Positions 19,090 to 28,009 are shown, numbered from the stretch's first letter. The stretch: DNA of 64,000 nucleotides from Pseudomonas sp. (GCF_028293835.1 NZ_JAQGNX010000098.1:62001-126000); one strand, 5' to 3'. Notes: generated from the sequence alone by a model not told the origin. Program-made: numbers and translations.

Positions 19090-20303
19090 TAGTTAAGCCC
19101 CGTGCCGCTGGCAGCTGGAATCAATGGCAAGGAAATGATCGCGCAGGTGCCACGGCCTGGCCGCGAGCGAAACTGCAGCTGGCCCTGATGTGCGCGCGTC
19201 ACGGCGTTGACCACGGCCAGTCCGAGGCCGGTGCCGGTAGCCTTGGTGGTGAAAAAGGGTTCGCCGATCCGGGCCAGCGCAGTGGCATCGATACCGCTGC
19301 CGTTATCACTGATGCACAGGCGAACGACGTTGCCGCGACTGTAGAGGTGGATTTTCAAACGCGCCTTACCGGCACTGGCCTGAATCGCGTTTTCAATCAG
19401 ATTGAGTAGCGCGCCGACCAGGGTGTCGCGGTTGCAGAGTAACTCGCCCTCAACCGGATCACACTGCCAACGCACTGGCATTTCACCGAGCTGGGTCGCG
19501 GCCGATGCTCGCAGGGCCGAGAACACTTGTTGCGGGGCCAGGCGATCAGTCATTGGCAGCTCGCCGCGAGCGAACACCAACATATCGCGCACTTGATGCT
19601 CCAGCTCGTGCAACCGTTCTTTCAGCCGGTGAGCAAAACGCTGCTGTGTGGCCACAGGTAGTTCTTGCTCGGCTAAATGGCTGGCGTAGATCAACGCAGC
19701 TGACAACGGCGTGCGAATCTGATGCGCCAACGAAGCAACCATTCGGCCAAGGGACGACAGACGTTCATGGCGGGCCAATTGATCTTGCAGGTGGCGGGTT
19801 TCGGTGAGGTCGGTCAGCAACACTAACTGCCCCGGCTCGGCGTCCAGTGAGCGAGTGGCTATGGACAGGCGTCGCCCGTCTTTAAGTGACACTTCGTGGC
19901 CGTCGTCTTCCCGTGGGGCAAAGCAACGACCGATCACATGCCACCATAATTCGCCAGCCAACGGCTCGCCCAACAAATCACAGGCCGCTGGATTGGCCTC
20001 ACGCACCCGGCCGTGACCGTCGATAACAATCACGCCGCCTGGCAACAACGCCAATAAGTTTTGCAAACGGTTGGCCAGCAGTTCTTTTTCGGCCAATTCC
20101 TGCATGCGCTGGGCGCTGACCACGGCCAGTTCGCCCTTGAGTTCGGTGACCCGGGCCTCAAGCAAACTGTAAGAATCACTGAGCTGGTTCGACATTTGAT
20201 TGAACAGCGAAAACGCTTGCTCAAGGCTGGCCCGACTTTCTTCTTCTAAGGACGGCTGCGCTCCAACAGGAACGACAGAAGACAACTGGGCGGCCTGGGG
20301 CAT
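19089..20303 (-). CDS. fleS: FleS, sensor kinase of the flagellar cascade
   Basis: FleS is the cognate kinase of FleR. From ATG 20303 the product is 404 residues; this start has GAGAG 8 bases upstream and yields the MPQAAQL N-terminus, so I prefer it to the ATG five codons earlier. No membrane helix is seen, so it is cytoplasmic. A coiled-coil segment (about 25-80) leads into a PAS domain (VIVIDGHGRVREANPAACDL), a HisKA box with His in SLAHQIRTPLSAAL and a HATPase domain with DNGSGID and GTGLGLAVV. Confidence 0.95.
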   Translation of the reverse strand: MPQAAQLSSVVPVGAQPSLEEESRASLEQAFSLFNQMSNQLSDSYSLLEARVTELKGELAVVSAQRMQELAEKELLANRLQNLLALLPGGVIVIDGHGRVREANPAACDLLGEPLAGELWWHVIGRCFAPREDDGHEVSLKDGRRLSIATRSLDAEPGQLVLLTDLTETRHLQDQLARHERLSSLGRMVASLAHQIRTPLSAALIYASHLAEQELPVATQQRFAHRLKERLHELEHQVRDMLVFARGELPMTDRLAPQQVFSALRASAATQLGEMPVRWQCDPVEGELLCNRDTLVGALLNLIENAIQASAGKARLKIHLYSRGNVVRLCISDNGSGIDATALARIGEPFFTTKATGTGLGLAVVNAVTRAHQGQLQFRSRPGRGTCAIISLPLIPAASGTGLN

Positions 20304-20355
20304 AGTGATCTCTCGCATGGCGAACCGTCATAAAACGGTATGTTGCAAGAGACAA

Positions 20356-20371
20356 AGCAATACCCGTGCCT
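20356..20371 (-). promoter_or_regulatory. sigma-54 promoter for fleSR
   Basis: Minus-strand sequence AGGCACGGGTATTGCT has full GGCACG and TTGCT boxes with N4 between them (GG-N10-GC), 52 bases before fleS. The fleQ terminator T tract ends immediately before it. It agrees with FleQ/sigma-54 control of fleSR in P. aeruginosa. Confidence 0.88.
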
Positions 20372-20400
20372 AAAAAAAACCCCTGAATATTCAGGGGTTT
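20372..20400 (-). terminator. intrinsic terminator of fleQ
   Basis: A perfect inverted repeat with arms AAACCCCTGA and TCAGGGGTTT (20377-20400) is followed on the minus strand by eight T residues, 25 bases after the fleQ stop. Confidence 0.92.
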
Positions 20401-20424
20401 AATTAAAGGCTGAAAAATCAGGCG

Positions 20425-21900
20425 TCAATCATCTGCCTGCTCATCGCCCTCACGACGGGTCATGCCGTACTTCCGCATTTTTTCAACCAGCGTAGTGCGG
20501 CGAATACGCAGCCTTTCGGCGGCGCGCGCGACGATACCATTGGCATCGTCCAGCGCCTGCTGAATCAAGCCCTGCTCGAGCCCACCCAAATAGTCCTTGA
20601 GGTCCAGGCCTTCAGGGGGCAACAACGTGCTGGAGGCGAAATTCGGCGTATGGCCATTGATAGCGACACGCTCTTCCAGATCACTGCGCAGGCTATCGAC
20701 CAATTGCTCATCTTCATCGTCGACGTAGCGAAACTTCTTCGGCAGCTCGACGACGCCAATCACGCCATACGGATGCATGATCGCCATGCGCTCGACCAGG
20801 TTCGCCAATTCGCGAACGTTGCCCGGCCAACCGTGACGGCAGAGCGACATGATGGCCGCCGAATTAAAGCGAATCGAGCCACGCTTTTCGTGTTCCATGC
20901 GTGAAATCAATTCGTTCATCAGCAACGGAATGTCTTCTACGCGTTCACGCAGCGGAGCCATTTCGATTGGAAATACATTGAGACGGTAATAAAGATCCTC
21001 ACGGAACGTGCCGATCTCGATCATGTGCTCAAGATTCTTATGGGTTGCAGCGATGATTCGCACATCAACGCTCTGAGTCTTGTTGCTGCCGACTCGCTCG
21101 AAGGTGCGCTCTTGCAACACGCGCAGCAGCTTCACCTGCATGGGCAGCGGCATGTCGCCAATTTCGTCGAGGAACAGCGTGCCGCCATTGGCTAACTCAA
21201 AGCGCCCGGCACGGCTGGTGATTGCCCCGGTGAACGCGCCCTTCTCATGCCCGAACAATTCGCTTTCAAGCAGCTCGGCGGGAATTGCCCCACAGTTGAC
21301 GGGTACGAAGGGTCCGTCACGGCGCTTGGAGTGATAGTGCAGGTTGCGCGCTACCACTTCTTTGCCCGTACCGGACTCGCCGAGAATCAGCACGCTGGCG
21401 TCGGTGTCTGCGACCTGCTGCATCATTTGCCGAACATGTTGAATCGCGCGACTGGTACCCACCAGGCTGCGGAACAGGTTCGGTTCACGATGACGGCCGC
21501 GCTCCCGAGCCTGATCGTACATTTCTCGATAGACCTGAGCACGGTGCAAGGAATCCAGCAGCTTGCTGTAGCTAGGCGGCATCTCCAGTGACGAAAGCAC
21601 ACGCCGCCGCAGGTCATCGGGCAAGTCAACGGGAGAATTTTCACCCATTAACATGACCGGAAGGAACTCATCCCATGCAGCGAGTGTCTTAAGCAGTCCT
21701 TGAAGGGTGCTAGGCGCGGCCACAGCGCCAACAAGCACGCAAAGTACTTCACGGGTTGACGCCAAAGGAGTAACCACCTGCTGCCAGTCCTGGCTCGAAC
21801 AGGATAAATTTTCTTCGCCAAGAAAATTTAAGATAACCGCCATGTCACGGCGGCGCTGGCTATCGTCATCGATCAGAAGAATCTTGATTTCACGCCACAT
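20425..21900 (-). CDS. fleQ: FleQ, master flagellar regulator (sigma-54 enhancer-binding)
   Basis: FleQ is the top activator of Pseudomonas flagellar genes and a c-di-GMP responsive repressor/activator of exopolysaccharide genes. The 491-residue protein has a degenerate receiver-like N-terminal domain ([13 protein letters not shown]), an AAA+ domain (about 140-370; Walker [15 protein letters not shown] loop, Walker [14 protein letters not shown]) and a C-terminal Fis-type helix-turn-helix ending near [14 protein letters not shown]. Sequence is very close to P. aeruginosa FleQ throughout the core. It has its own sigma-70-like promoter and terminator. Confidence 0.98.
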   Translation of the reverse strand: MWREIKILLIDDDSQRRRDMAVILNFLGEENLSCSSQDWQQVVTPLASTREVLCVLVGAVAAPSTLQGLLKTLAAWDEFLPVMLMGENSPVDLPDDLRRRVLSSLEMPPSYSKLLDSLHRAQVYREMYDQARERGRHREPNLFRSLVGTSRAIQHVRQMMQQVADTDASVLILGESGTGKEVVARNLHYHSKRRDGPFVPVNCGAIPAELLESELFGHEKGAFTGAITSRAGRFELANGGTLFLDEIGDMPLPMQVKLLRVLQERTFERVGSNKTQSVDVRIIAATHKNLEHMIEIGTFREDLYYRLNVFPIEMAPLRERVEDIPLLMNELISRMEHEKRGSIRFNSAAIMSLCRHGWPGNVRELANLVERMAIMHPYGVIGVVELPKKFRYVDDEDEQLVDSLRSDLEERVAINGHTPNFASSTLLPPEGLDLKDYLGGLEQGLIQQALDDANGIVARAAERLRIRRTTLVEKMRKYGMTRREGDEQADD

Positions 21901-22000
21901 GCAATAGCAACTTCCCTAGTCAACTCAATGCCCATGAGGGGCAGCTTGGCGTCTATGGCCCGTACGACACATTAGACGACAGAAAATGTCAGGCATCACT

Positions 22001-22029
22001 AGTTAAGTCAAAAAACCATACACTGTCAA
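22001..22029 (-). promoter_or_regulatory. sigma-70-like promoter for fleQ
   Basis: On the minus strand a perfect TTGACA is followed after 17 bases by TTAACT, a weak -10 box, about 100 bases before fleQ. fleQ is known to be sigma-70 dependent in Pseudomonas; the weak -10 keeps confidence modest. Confidence 0.5.
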
Positions 22030-22063
22030 ATTTATGGCGCACTTGTTTTCGATCCACCCAGCT

Positions 22064-22363
22064 TTAGCCGAACAGATGGTAAACCTTTGTCGCATTTTTG
22101 GCATGCTGGATCTGCGTCATCTCATCAACTATTGCTTGACGCTCTCCGGTAGCGACTTCCAATAGCTGGCGATACACGGTGAGAAGCTCTTCAAGGTTGC
22201 TGCGCACCGCCGTTTCGTCGAGAAGTGGGGTCTCATTGATCACGTCTTCCACGCAAGCTCGACACGCCAGGTCTAAATGACCGATAGCGTCCCAGTCACG
22301 TTCGGCTAACGCACCGACCAAAGCTGCACGGGTTTCTTCGATACGCTGCAACGCAAGACTCAT
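22064..22363 (-). CDS. fliT: FliT-like flagellar chaperone
   Basis: A 99-residue, wholly helical protein immediately downstream of fliS (23-base gap) and upstream of fleQ. FliT-type proteins hold the cap protein FliD for export. The sequence is weakly conserved in this family, so the name rests mainly on position, size and composition; the two acidic-helical halves (AALVGALAERDWDAIGHLD) are compatible. Confidence 0.75.
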   Translation of the reverse strand: MSLALQRIEETRAALVGALAERDWDAIGHLDLACRACVEDVINETPLLDETAVRSNLEELLTVYRQLLEVATGERQAIVDEMTQIQHAKNATKVYHLFG

Positions 22364-22386
22364 GGTGCTCTCCTCAAAACAGCAAG

Positions 22387-22788
22387 CTACTCGACCGGGA
22401 CCGCCGCAACAGCCGCGATGGCATCCCAGCCTTCTTTGACCGTACGCAATAGATCGCTGACTTCGTCGAGGATTGCAGGGTCATTCTTTAAGTTGGCTTC
22501 GGCCAGTCGGGCCATCATGTACACGTACAAGTTGTCTTGGTCAGCCAGTAACTCTGCACGGTTGTGCAGGTCCAGACCTTCGCGCAAGCCACCCACGATA
22601 CCGATGGCCTTGCTGATCAAGGTGCCTTTACCAGGAATGTCTTTTCGCTCCATGGCGCCTTTGGCCTGGGCAATACGATCCAGACCGCCTTCCATCAGCA
22701 TTTGCACCAGACGGTGTGGGCTAGCTTCAGAAGTCTGGGCTTGCGCGCCGATTTTCTGATACTGCCGTAGCGCTAACATCGGGTTCAT
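22387..22788 (-). CDS. fliS: FliS, flagellin export chaperone
   Basis: FliS binds the C-terminus of flagellin and keeps it unpolymerised before export. The product is 133 residues from MNPMLALRQYQ, with GAGG 7 bases upstream of this ATG; an in-frame start five codons earlier is less likely. Signature segments are TSEASPHRLVQMLMEGGL and IVGGLREGLD. A sigma-28 promoter lies about 40 bases upstream. Confidence 0.95.
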   Translation of the reverse strand: MNPMLALRQYQKIGAQAQTSEASPHRLVQMLMEGGLDRIAQAKGAMERKDIPGKGTLISKAIGIVGGLREGLDLHNRAELLADQDNLYVYMMARLAEANLKNDPAILDEVSDLLRTVKEGWDAIAAVAAVPVE

Positions 22789-22826
22789 GTTGTACCTCAT
22801 CAAATCTCAAAAGTTCGTATAACACG

Positions 22827-22853
22827 CTATCGACGTACGGGTAAAAAACTTTA
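22827..22853 (-). promoter_or_regulatory. sigma-28 (FliA) promoter for fliST
   Basis: On the minus strand TAAAGTTT and GTCGATAG are separated by exactly 11 bases, close to the consensus TAAAGTTT-N11-GCCGATAA. Confidence 0.8.
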
Positions 22854-22863
22854 GACCTGGAAC

Positions 22864-22903
22864 GAAAAACCCGGCGTGCAGATAAACGCAGCCGGGCTTT
22901 TTT
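22864..22903 (-). terminator. intrinsic terminator of fliD
   Basis: GC-rich arms CCCGGC and GCCGGG (with TGC/GCA extension and one bulge) lie 13 bases after the fliD stop and are followed by five T residues on the minus strand. T residues on the other side could let it act in both directions. Confidence 0.85.
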
Positions 22904-22915
22904 CGGGGTCTACGA

Positions 22916-24346
22916 CTAGCTTGATTTTGACGCGTTCAACGATGTGAAGAATGCGGTAATACTGGTCGCGGTCGCCTTCAGCTGGCCGACAATCAAATCC
23001 ATTGCGTTGTATTTTGCTGTCAGCTGAGTGGTCAGATCGGCGGTCCGCGTGTCCAACGCAGTCTGTCGATCAGCCAGGTCACTTTGCTGGGACGTCAAGC
23101 TGCTGGTGCGGGTCGACAGAATGCCCCCGGTCTGGGTATAGGGCGTAAGGACGGCGGTCATACGCGCCAACATGCCGTTGGTGCTAGGCGTGCCATCGGC
23201 GTTGGGCGTGCCGGTGAACAAATCCTGAACTTGGCCACCCAGGTTTTTATCATTCATTGCCGAAGTAAACTTGGTGCTGTCAAAGGTCAGGGTTCCGTCG
23301 ACCTGAGAGGTCTGGATGCCCAGCTGGGAAAGCACCGACAGCTGACTGCCCGGCCCCGGAGTCACCAGTACGCTGCGGATCGACGAGATCAACGAACGCG
23401 GCAGCGGATCGCCAGCCATCGCCCCGCCATCGCCTACCGTACCATCCGACCCGACGACACCTGGCGCAGTCAGCGAATTAAGGACCTTTGTCAACGCGTT
23501 GTAGGCGGTTACAAATGTCTGCAGTGATGTTTGCAGCCCGGACGTGTTGGTCGCGACCGTCACAGTCGAGGTGGCGCCTGCGCCCGCCAGCAGCGTCATG
23601 CTGATGCCGCTGATAGGGGTTACCACATTACTTGCGCTGGTCACTGCCAAGCCATCGACAGTGAACTTCGCATCCTGGGCAACCGCCCCAACGTGGCCAG
23701 CACTGCCGGGAGTGCCATCCATTAGCGCACTGCCGTCAATTTCCAGGCCTGCAATGCCACTGGTGCTGATATCTGTGCCTGCGCCGGTATTGGTTGAACC
23801 CAACACCAGGCGCGAACCGCTGGCGTCAGTCACAATGTTGGCGGTGATGCCGTTGCCTTTCAAGGCGGTGTTGATCGCATCCCGAGTGGACTGCAGCGTT
23901 GACCCTTCCGGAATATTGACGTTATACACAGTGCCATTTTGACTGACGTTCAATGTCCCAGTCGGAATGGCACTGGAAGCACCGCCAGAAAACGTAGCAC
24001 TGGCAACTTTTGATCCGGTGGCAAGTTGTTGCACGGCAATACTGTAGCTACCACTAATAGCCGAGTTATCAGAGGTGGTGGTCAGGGTTGCTGGCGTCGA
24101 CGAGGTTGCAGAAAAACCGGCAAACGATGGGGTATCCTTGTTGCCCAGATTAGCCAGGGCCGTCTGGAAGGTCGCCATTGCACTGTTTAACTGAGCAACG
24201 CCAGAGAGTTTGGCGGTAACGTCAGCGGTTTGCGATTTGATTTGCGTCGTATCGGCAATGGTGTCAGACGCGACCAGTGCAGAAACGATCGACCCGATAT
24301 CGAGGCCTGAGCCCAGGCCTGTGCTAGCGGTAATAGGACTTGCCAT
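22916..24346 (-). CDS. fliD: FliD, filament cap protein
   Basis: FliD forms the pentameric cap under which flagellin polymerises. The 476-residue product starts MASPITASTGLGSGLDIGS, a FliD signature, and has the two FliD domains (N-terminal to about residue 100; C-terminal about 220-460) with a helical end. A good ribosome site (AAAGGAGATG) precedes the ATG. I see no clear promoter in the 81-base gap to flaG, so read-through from flaG or fliC is likely. Confidence 0.96.
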   Translation of the reverse strand: MASPITASTGLGSGLDIGSIVSALVASDTIADTTQIKSQTADVTAKLSGVAQLNSAMATFQTALANLGNKDTPSFAGFSATSSTPATLTTTSDNSAISGSYSIAVQQLATGSKVASATFSGGASSAIPTGTLNVSQNGTVYNVNIPEGSTLQSTRDAINTALKGNGITANIVTDASGSRLVLGSTNTGAGTDISTSGIAGLEIDGSALMDGTPGSAGHVGAVAQDAKFTVDGLAVTSASNVVTPISGISMTLLAGAGATSTVTVATNTSGLQTSLQTFVTAYNALTKVLNSLTAPGVVGSDGTVGDGGAMAGDPLPRSLISSIRSVLVTPGPGSQLSVLSQLGIQTSQVDGTLTFDSTKFTSAMNDKNLGGQVQDLFTGTPNADGTPSTNGMLARMTAVLTPYTQTGGILSTRTSSLTSQQSDLADRQTALDTRTADLTTQLTAKYNAMDLIVGQLKATATSITAFFTSLNASKSS

Positions 24347-24427
24347 GTAAGTACATCTCCTTTCTTTACGACTGTCTTTTGACCATTAGGTAGTCAACGG
24401 AACTATGCAACACGATTCATGCCAGCT

Positions 24428-24796
24428 TTACGCTTTACCGCTGAAAAGCACCGCACCTGCGCTGCTCAAACTGTCTGCCAGTTTCAGCGCTTCTTCGGAA
24501 GGAAGCTGCCTGACGATTTCGCCGGTGTCACTGGCAATGACTTTCACCACCACAGTGCCGGAAGATTCGTCGATGGAAAATTCCAGATTGCGCTTGACCG
24601 ACTGAACAAACTTTTCCATTTCCTGCACAGCCAGTTTCAGTTTATTCGCATCAGCTTCTTTACTGGCGGGCGTCGCGGCCACTGCCGTGTTACTCGCCGC
24701 AGGCGTGACAGCTGAGGTAGCCACCGACTTACTGGCAGGCGTGCTGGCCGCTACGGGAGCCGGGTAAGACACGTTTAGCTTGGCGCTCATATCCAT
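24428..24796 (-). CDS. flaG: FlaG family protein
   Basis: FlaG proteins influence filament length in polar flagellates; the mechanism is not settled. The product is 122 residues from ATG 24796 (MDMSAKLNVSYPA), with AGAGG upstream; a GTG three codons earlier is the ribosome-site overlap and is not used. A Ser/Ala/Thr/Pro-rich head (to about residue 50) is followed by the conserved domain with SIDESSGTVVVKVIASDTG. Confidence 0.93.
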   Translation of the reverse strand: MDMSAKLNVSYPAPVAASTPASKSVATSAVTPAASNTAVAATPASKEADANKLKLAVQEMEKFVQSVKRNLEFSIDESSGTVVVKVIASDTGEIVRQLPSEEALKLADSLSSAGAVLFSGKA

Positions 24797-24816
24797 GTCG
24801 ATCACCTCTTAAAACT

Positions 24817-24851
24817 AAAAAAGCGAGGAAGCACATGATGCACTCCCCCGC
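24817..24851 (-). terminator. intrinsic terminator of fliC1
   Basis: A long stem (arms GCGGGGGAGTGCA and TGTGCTTCCTCGC, including G-U pairs) lies 17 bases after the flagellin stop and is followed by six T residues on the minus strand, just before flaG. Confidence 0.8.
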
Positions 24852-24868
24852 CAAAACTCATTCCGAAA

Positions 24869-25900
24869 TTACTGAAGCAGTTTCAGTACAGCGGAAGGCA
24901 GTTGGTTAGCTTGAGCCAGAACAGCGGTGGAAGCCTGTTGCAGAGTCTGCTGTTTGGTCAGGTTAGCTGTTTCAGCTGCGAAGTCGGTATCCTGAATGCG
25001 ACCCAGTGCAGCGGTAGCGTTCTGGTTAACGTTTTGCAGGTTGTTGATGGTGCTGGTCAGACGGTTCTGCGAAGCACCCAAGCTGGCACGAGTGCTGTTG
25101 ATGGTAGCCAGTGCAGCATCGATCGCGGTGATCGCAGCGTCAACGTTAGTGCTAGCGGTACCGGCAGCAGAAGCTACAGCAGCAACCGAAGCTACAGCAG
25201 CAACAGCAGCCGTGCTCGGTGTAGCGGCTACAGCGGCCGAGTAAGCAGGGTCGCCTACGCCTGAACCGCCGCCCGCTGGAGTACCCGTTGTGGCAGCAGC
25301 CGAAGCAGCAGAAGCAACAGCTGCAACCGATGCAACCGCTTGAGTATCCGAAGTACCGCTAACAGACACAGTGCCGCTGGCAACAGCCAATGAGGTTGCG
25401 TCGAACTTGGTGCTCAGTACCAGGCTGATGTGGTTGGCCGAACCGGTGTTCGAGCCTACCTGCAGGGTCATGGTGCCAGCCGAACCGTCGAGCAAGTTTT
25501 TGCCGTTCAAGTTGGTGCTTTGCGAGATACGCGTCAATTCGTCAGACATCTGACCGAATTCAGCGTTCAGAGCCACACGGTCCGAGCTGCTGTTACTGTC
25601 GTTTCGCGATTGAACCGACAGTTCACGCATACGTTGCAGAATGTTGGTCGATTCTTGCAGCGCGCCTTCAGCGGTTTGCGCCATCGAGATACCGTCGTTT
25701 GCGTTTTTGATCGCAACAGTCTGGCCACGGATCTGGCTGGTTTCACGAGTAGCGATCTGCAGGCCGGCAGCGTCATCTTTAGCGCTGTTGATTTTCAGGC
25801 CGGAAGACAGGCGAGTCATCGAAGTCGTCAGTGCGTCAGACGCTTTGTTCAGGTTGGATTGTACGGCCAGGGAAGCAACGTTTGTGTTTACGCCTAACAT
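24869..25900 (-). CDS. fliC: flagellin FliC (first copy)
   Basis: A 343-residue flagellin. The D0/D1 parts are conserved at both ends: [16 protein letters not shown] with [20 protein letters not shown] at the N-terminus, and the C-terminal helix ending [17 protein letters not shown]. The centre (about residues 187-251) is a short Ala/Val/Ser/Thr-rich segment in place of a globular D2/D3. Serine and threonine there could carry O-linked glycan, given the adjacent glycosylation genes; this is inference. It has its own sigma-28 promoter and terminator. Confidence 0.97.
   Translation of the reverse strand: MLGVNTNVASLAVQSNLNKASDALTTSMTRLSSGLKINSAKDDAAGLQIATRETSQIRGQTVAIKNANDGISMAQTAEGALQESTNILQRMRELSVQSRNDSNSSSDRVALNAEFGQMSDELTRISQSTNLNGKNLLDGSAGTMTLQVGSNTGSANHISLVLSTKFDATSLAVASGTVSVSGTSDTQAVASVAAVASAASAAATTGTPAGGGSGVGDPAYSAAVAATPSTAAVAAVASVAAVASAAGTASTNVDAAITAIDAALATINSTRASLGASQNRLTSTINNLQNVNQNATAALGRIQDTDFAAETANLTKQQTLQQASTAVLAQANQLPSAVLKLLQ
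25148..25342 (-). repeat. Ala/Val-rich internal repeats in FliC1
   Basis: The peptide [12 protein letters not shown] occurs twice (about residues 188-199 and 235-246) flanking a Gly/Pro/Thr-rich spacer. The DNA is built of imperfect GCAGCA/GCTACA-type triplets, so length change by recombination or slippage is possible. Confidence 0.8.
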
Positions 25901-25980
25901 GATGAATTCCTCATTGATTGGGTATTGCGGCTTCCGGCCCTGGCAACAGCCGGGAATGGCCTAGAGAACCTTCATGATGG

Positions 25981-26007
25981 TTATCGTCGTGATGGCAAGG
26001 AGCTTTA
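25981..26007 (-). promoter_or_regulatory. sigma-28 (FliA) promoter for fliC1
   Basis: On the minus strand TAAAGCTC and GACGATAA are separated by 11 bases, 81 bases before the flagellin ATG. This matches TAAAGTTT-N11-GCCGATAA closely. Confidence 0.88.
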
Positions 26008-26165
26008 GGGTTTTTTGAAAAAATATTGCCACCACTCTGACATCCCTACAGTTGACGGGGGCCCCAGGGTGTTTTTCCATGTCGTTCATTGCCGGTTGAA
26101 GCCATCTTTTCCCAGTCTTTGAGGCCTGACATCCTGATAAGGACGCCAGGTTGTAAGCACGCCGG

Positions 26166-27353
26166 TTATTGCAGCAGTTTCAGAATCGCTGCCGGGAGTT
26201 GGTTGGCTTGGGCCAAAATAGCAGTGGAGGCCTGCTGCAGTATTTGCTGCTTGGTGAGCTCGGCGGTGTCTGCCGCGTAATCAACGTCCTGAATCTGACC
26301 CCGAGCAGCTTTGGCGTTTTGCACCATGTTAGTCAGGTTGGAAATGGTACTGATAAAGCGGTTTTGCTTCGCACCTACATCTGCCCGGGCGCTGTTGATT
26401 TTCTGCAGGGCAGCGTCGATGGCCCGCAGGGTTGAATCGAGATTGTCACTGATGGCTTTGTCGATCAGCGGCTTCTTGGTTGCCAGGTCGGCTTTGAGGG
26501 CTTTGTCCGCTACGTCATAGGCATCTTCAGCAACCGCTACTTCCGCCTTTTTTGCGTCATAAGCGGCAGCATTTGGATCGGGGGGTGGAGCGGTGCCGCC
26601 CGGGGGCGTTGCAACAGGCGGTGCGGGCATTGGCAGCGCGGCCAGCTCTTGCTTCAGTACATCCAAAGCTTCTTGCGTGGTTTTCTTTGCCGCCTCCAGC
26701 ACTTCATCGCCGGTGGTTTTGCGGCTTCCGCTGCCGTCAATTTTGAAGGGAGTGTACTCCCCCGCCGTAATCGCTTTAGACCCGGTAGTGGTTGCGTCTT
26801 CCGGCACCCCCGCCACATTTTTAGCCGCTGCGAACATTGCTTCCGCGGAGAAATCGTCCATTAGTGAAAGACTGATTTTTTCGTTTTCGCCCGCGTTCGC
26901 TCCCACTTGAAAGGTCAATGTCCCCGCACTGCCATCCATCAGGTTCAAATCAGCGCCAAAGGTCACGGATTTTGAGGCACGGGTGAGTTCCGCCAGGTTT
27001 TGCGCAAATTCGGAATTCAGCGCGACTCGTTCTTTAGGGCCGTTGTTTCCGTTTTGAGCTTGAATGGTCAGTTCGCGCATCCTTTGCAGTTGGCTGGCTG
27101 ATTTGTCCATTGCGCCTTCTACCGTCTGCGCGATGGAGACGGCATTGCCCGCGTTTCTAATGGCGACGGTCATTCCCCTGATTTGAGTCGTCATCCGACT
27201 GGCAATTTGCATCCCCGCCGCGTCGTCCTTGGCGCTGTTAATACGTAGACCGGAAGACAAGCGCGACATGGTGGTATTCACCGCATCCGAGGCTAGGCTC
27301 AAGCTGTTCTGAACCGACAGCGAAGCGGTGTTGGTGTTGATGGTTAAAGCCAT
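26166..27353 (-). CDS. second flagellin, divergent, with Pro-rich central insertion
   Basis: A 395-residue flagellin from MALTINTNTASLSVQN; an in-frame start 17 codons upstream has no conserved sequence. The N-terminal D0/D1 region ([20 protein letters not shown]) and C-terminus ([18 protein letters not shown]) are standard, so it should polymerise. Between about residues 205 and 310 it carries a charged helical segment, a proline-rich stretch (LPMPAPPVATPPGG, then APPPDP) and a second Ala/Lys/Asp-rich helix. This is quite unlike FliC1. It has its own sigma-28 promoter and lies between fliC1 and the glycosylation island. Whether it is a major or minor filament component cannot be told from sequence. 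Confidence 0.93.
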   Translation of the reverse strand: MALTINTNTASLSVQNSLSLASDAVNTTMSRLSSGLRINSAKDDAAGMQIASRMTTQIRGMTVAIRNAGNAVSIAQTVEGAMDKSASQLQRMRELTIQAQNGNNGPKERVALNSEFAQNLAELTRASKSVTFGADLNLMDGSAGTLTFQVGANAGENEKISLSLMDDFSAEAMFAAAKNVAGVPEDATTTGSKAITAGEYTPFKIDGSGSRKTTGDEVLEAAKKTTQEALDVLKQELAALPMPAPPVATPPGGTAPPPDPNAAAYDAKKAEVAVAEDAYDVADKALKADLATKKPLIDKAISDNLDSTLRAIDAALQKINSARADVGAKQNRFISTISNLTNMVQNAKAARGQIQDVDYAADTAELTKQQILQQASTAILAQANQLPAAILKLLQ

Positions 27354-27433
27354 AGTGAAATTCCTCACAGATAAAGACCGCTGGCTTTCAAAAACGGGTC
27401 GCATCCGGCATGCCCTGAAAACCTACAAAGTGT

Positions 27434-27460
27434 TTATCGGAAAAATAACAAGTGGCTTTA
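27434..27460 (-). promoter_or_regulatory. sigma-28 (FliA) promoter for the second flagellin
   Basis: On the minus strand TAAAGCCA and TCCGATAA are separated by 11 bases, 81 bases upstream of the ATG, the same distance as at fliC1. Confidence 0.88.
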
Positions 27461-27745
27461 ACGGGGTTTTTAAGATTATTTGGATATTAAGAAAAGTACT
27501 TATCCGACAAATGTAGGGTATTTCAGTTATAAGCGTCGATATTTAAAGGCTTTTTTTCAGCTAAATATCAGTGAAAAAAAATGCCGAAAAAAGTCGGGAA
27601 AGATGTACTGGTCGACGGTTTTGTAAACGAGGAGTTTTTTCTAGCCGGATAAACCATTGAAGTCAGCTTGCTGACGAAGGCGGTGTATCGGGCAGGTAGC
27701 ATCAGGGCCTGGGCCCGGCGCCATTTCACTCTGTAGGTGGTTGGT
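27461..27745. other. AT-rich intergenic region upstream of the second flagellin
   Basis: This stretch is clearly richer in A and T than the rest of the window, with poly-A and poly-T runs near 27551-27601. It holds a short perfect hairpin (GTCAGC-TT-GCTGAC, 27662-27675). No gene or clear terminator for the island was found in it. Confidence 0.6.
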
Positions 27746-28009
27746 TTACGCTTGAGCTTGCATCAACTCAACCAACTCATACTCCAGATAATCCGCCAAA
27801 CCCAATACATCGCGGCCCTCCTGACAGGTCAACATCGAGGTCAACAGGCGTAACCATTGCTGTTGCACTTCAGGGGTTTCTTCGAAGAACAGCGGCATGA
27901 GCACGGTGAACAACTCCACCATGTGCAGCGCCGCTTCGACGTCTCGTCCCAACCGGAACAGCCCCGCGCAGTGGCGCGCCGTCTGGAGGAGTTCAGGCGC
28001 GGCGTTCAT
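27746..28009 (-). CDS. small helical protein coupled to the Maf transferase (unknown function)
   Basis: I do not recognise a named family for this 87-residue protein. From ATG 28009 it starts MNAAPELLQTARH; GGAG lies 8 bases upstream and the ATG overlaps the maf stop as ATGA, so the two are translationally coupled. It appears all-helical, rich in Leu and Glu, with no signal peptide, membrane segment or cysteine pair, and ends with LADYLEYELVELMQ. Size and composition resemble flagellar chaperones, but that is only a resemblance. Its fixed position suggests a role with the Maf enzyme or flagellin. Confidence 0.8.
   Translation of the reverse strand: MNAAPELLQTARHCAGLFRLGRDVEAALHMVELFTVLMPLFFEETPEVQQQWLRLLTSMLTCQEGRDVLGLADYLEYELVELMQAQA

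Noticed and set aside
24347..24427. TGGCATG...TTGCA near fliD as a sigma-54 promoter
   Set aside because: The GG and GC are 13 bases apart, not 10, so it does not satisfy the sigma-54 rule.
26100..26165. hairpin after the second flagellin (CCTGGCGTCC / AGGATGTCAGG type)
   Set aside because: Arms pair only with wobble bases and no T tract follows, so I do not list it as a terminator.
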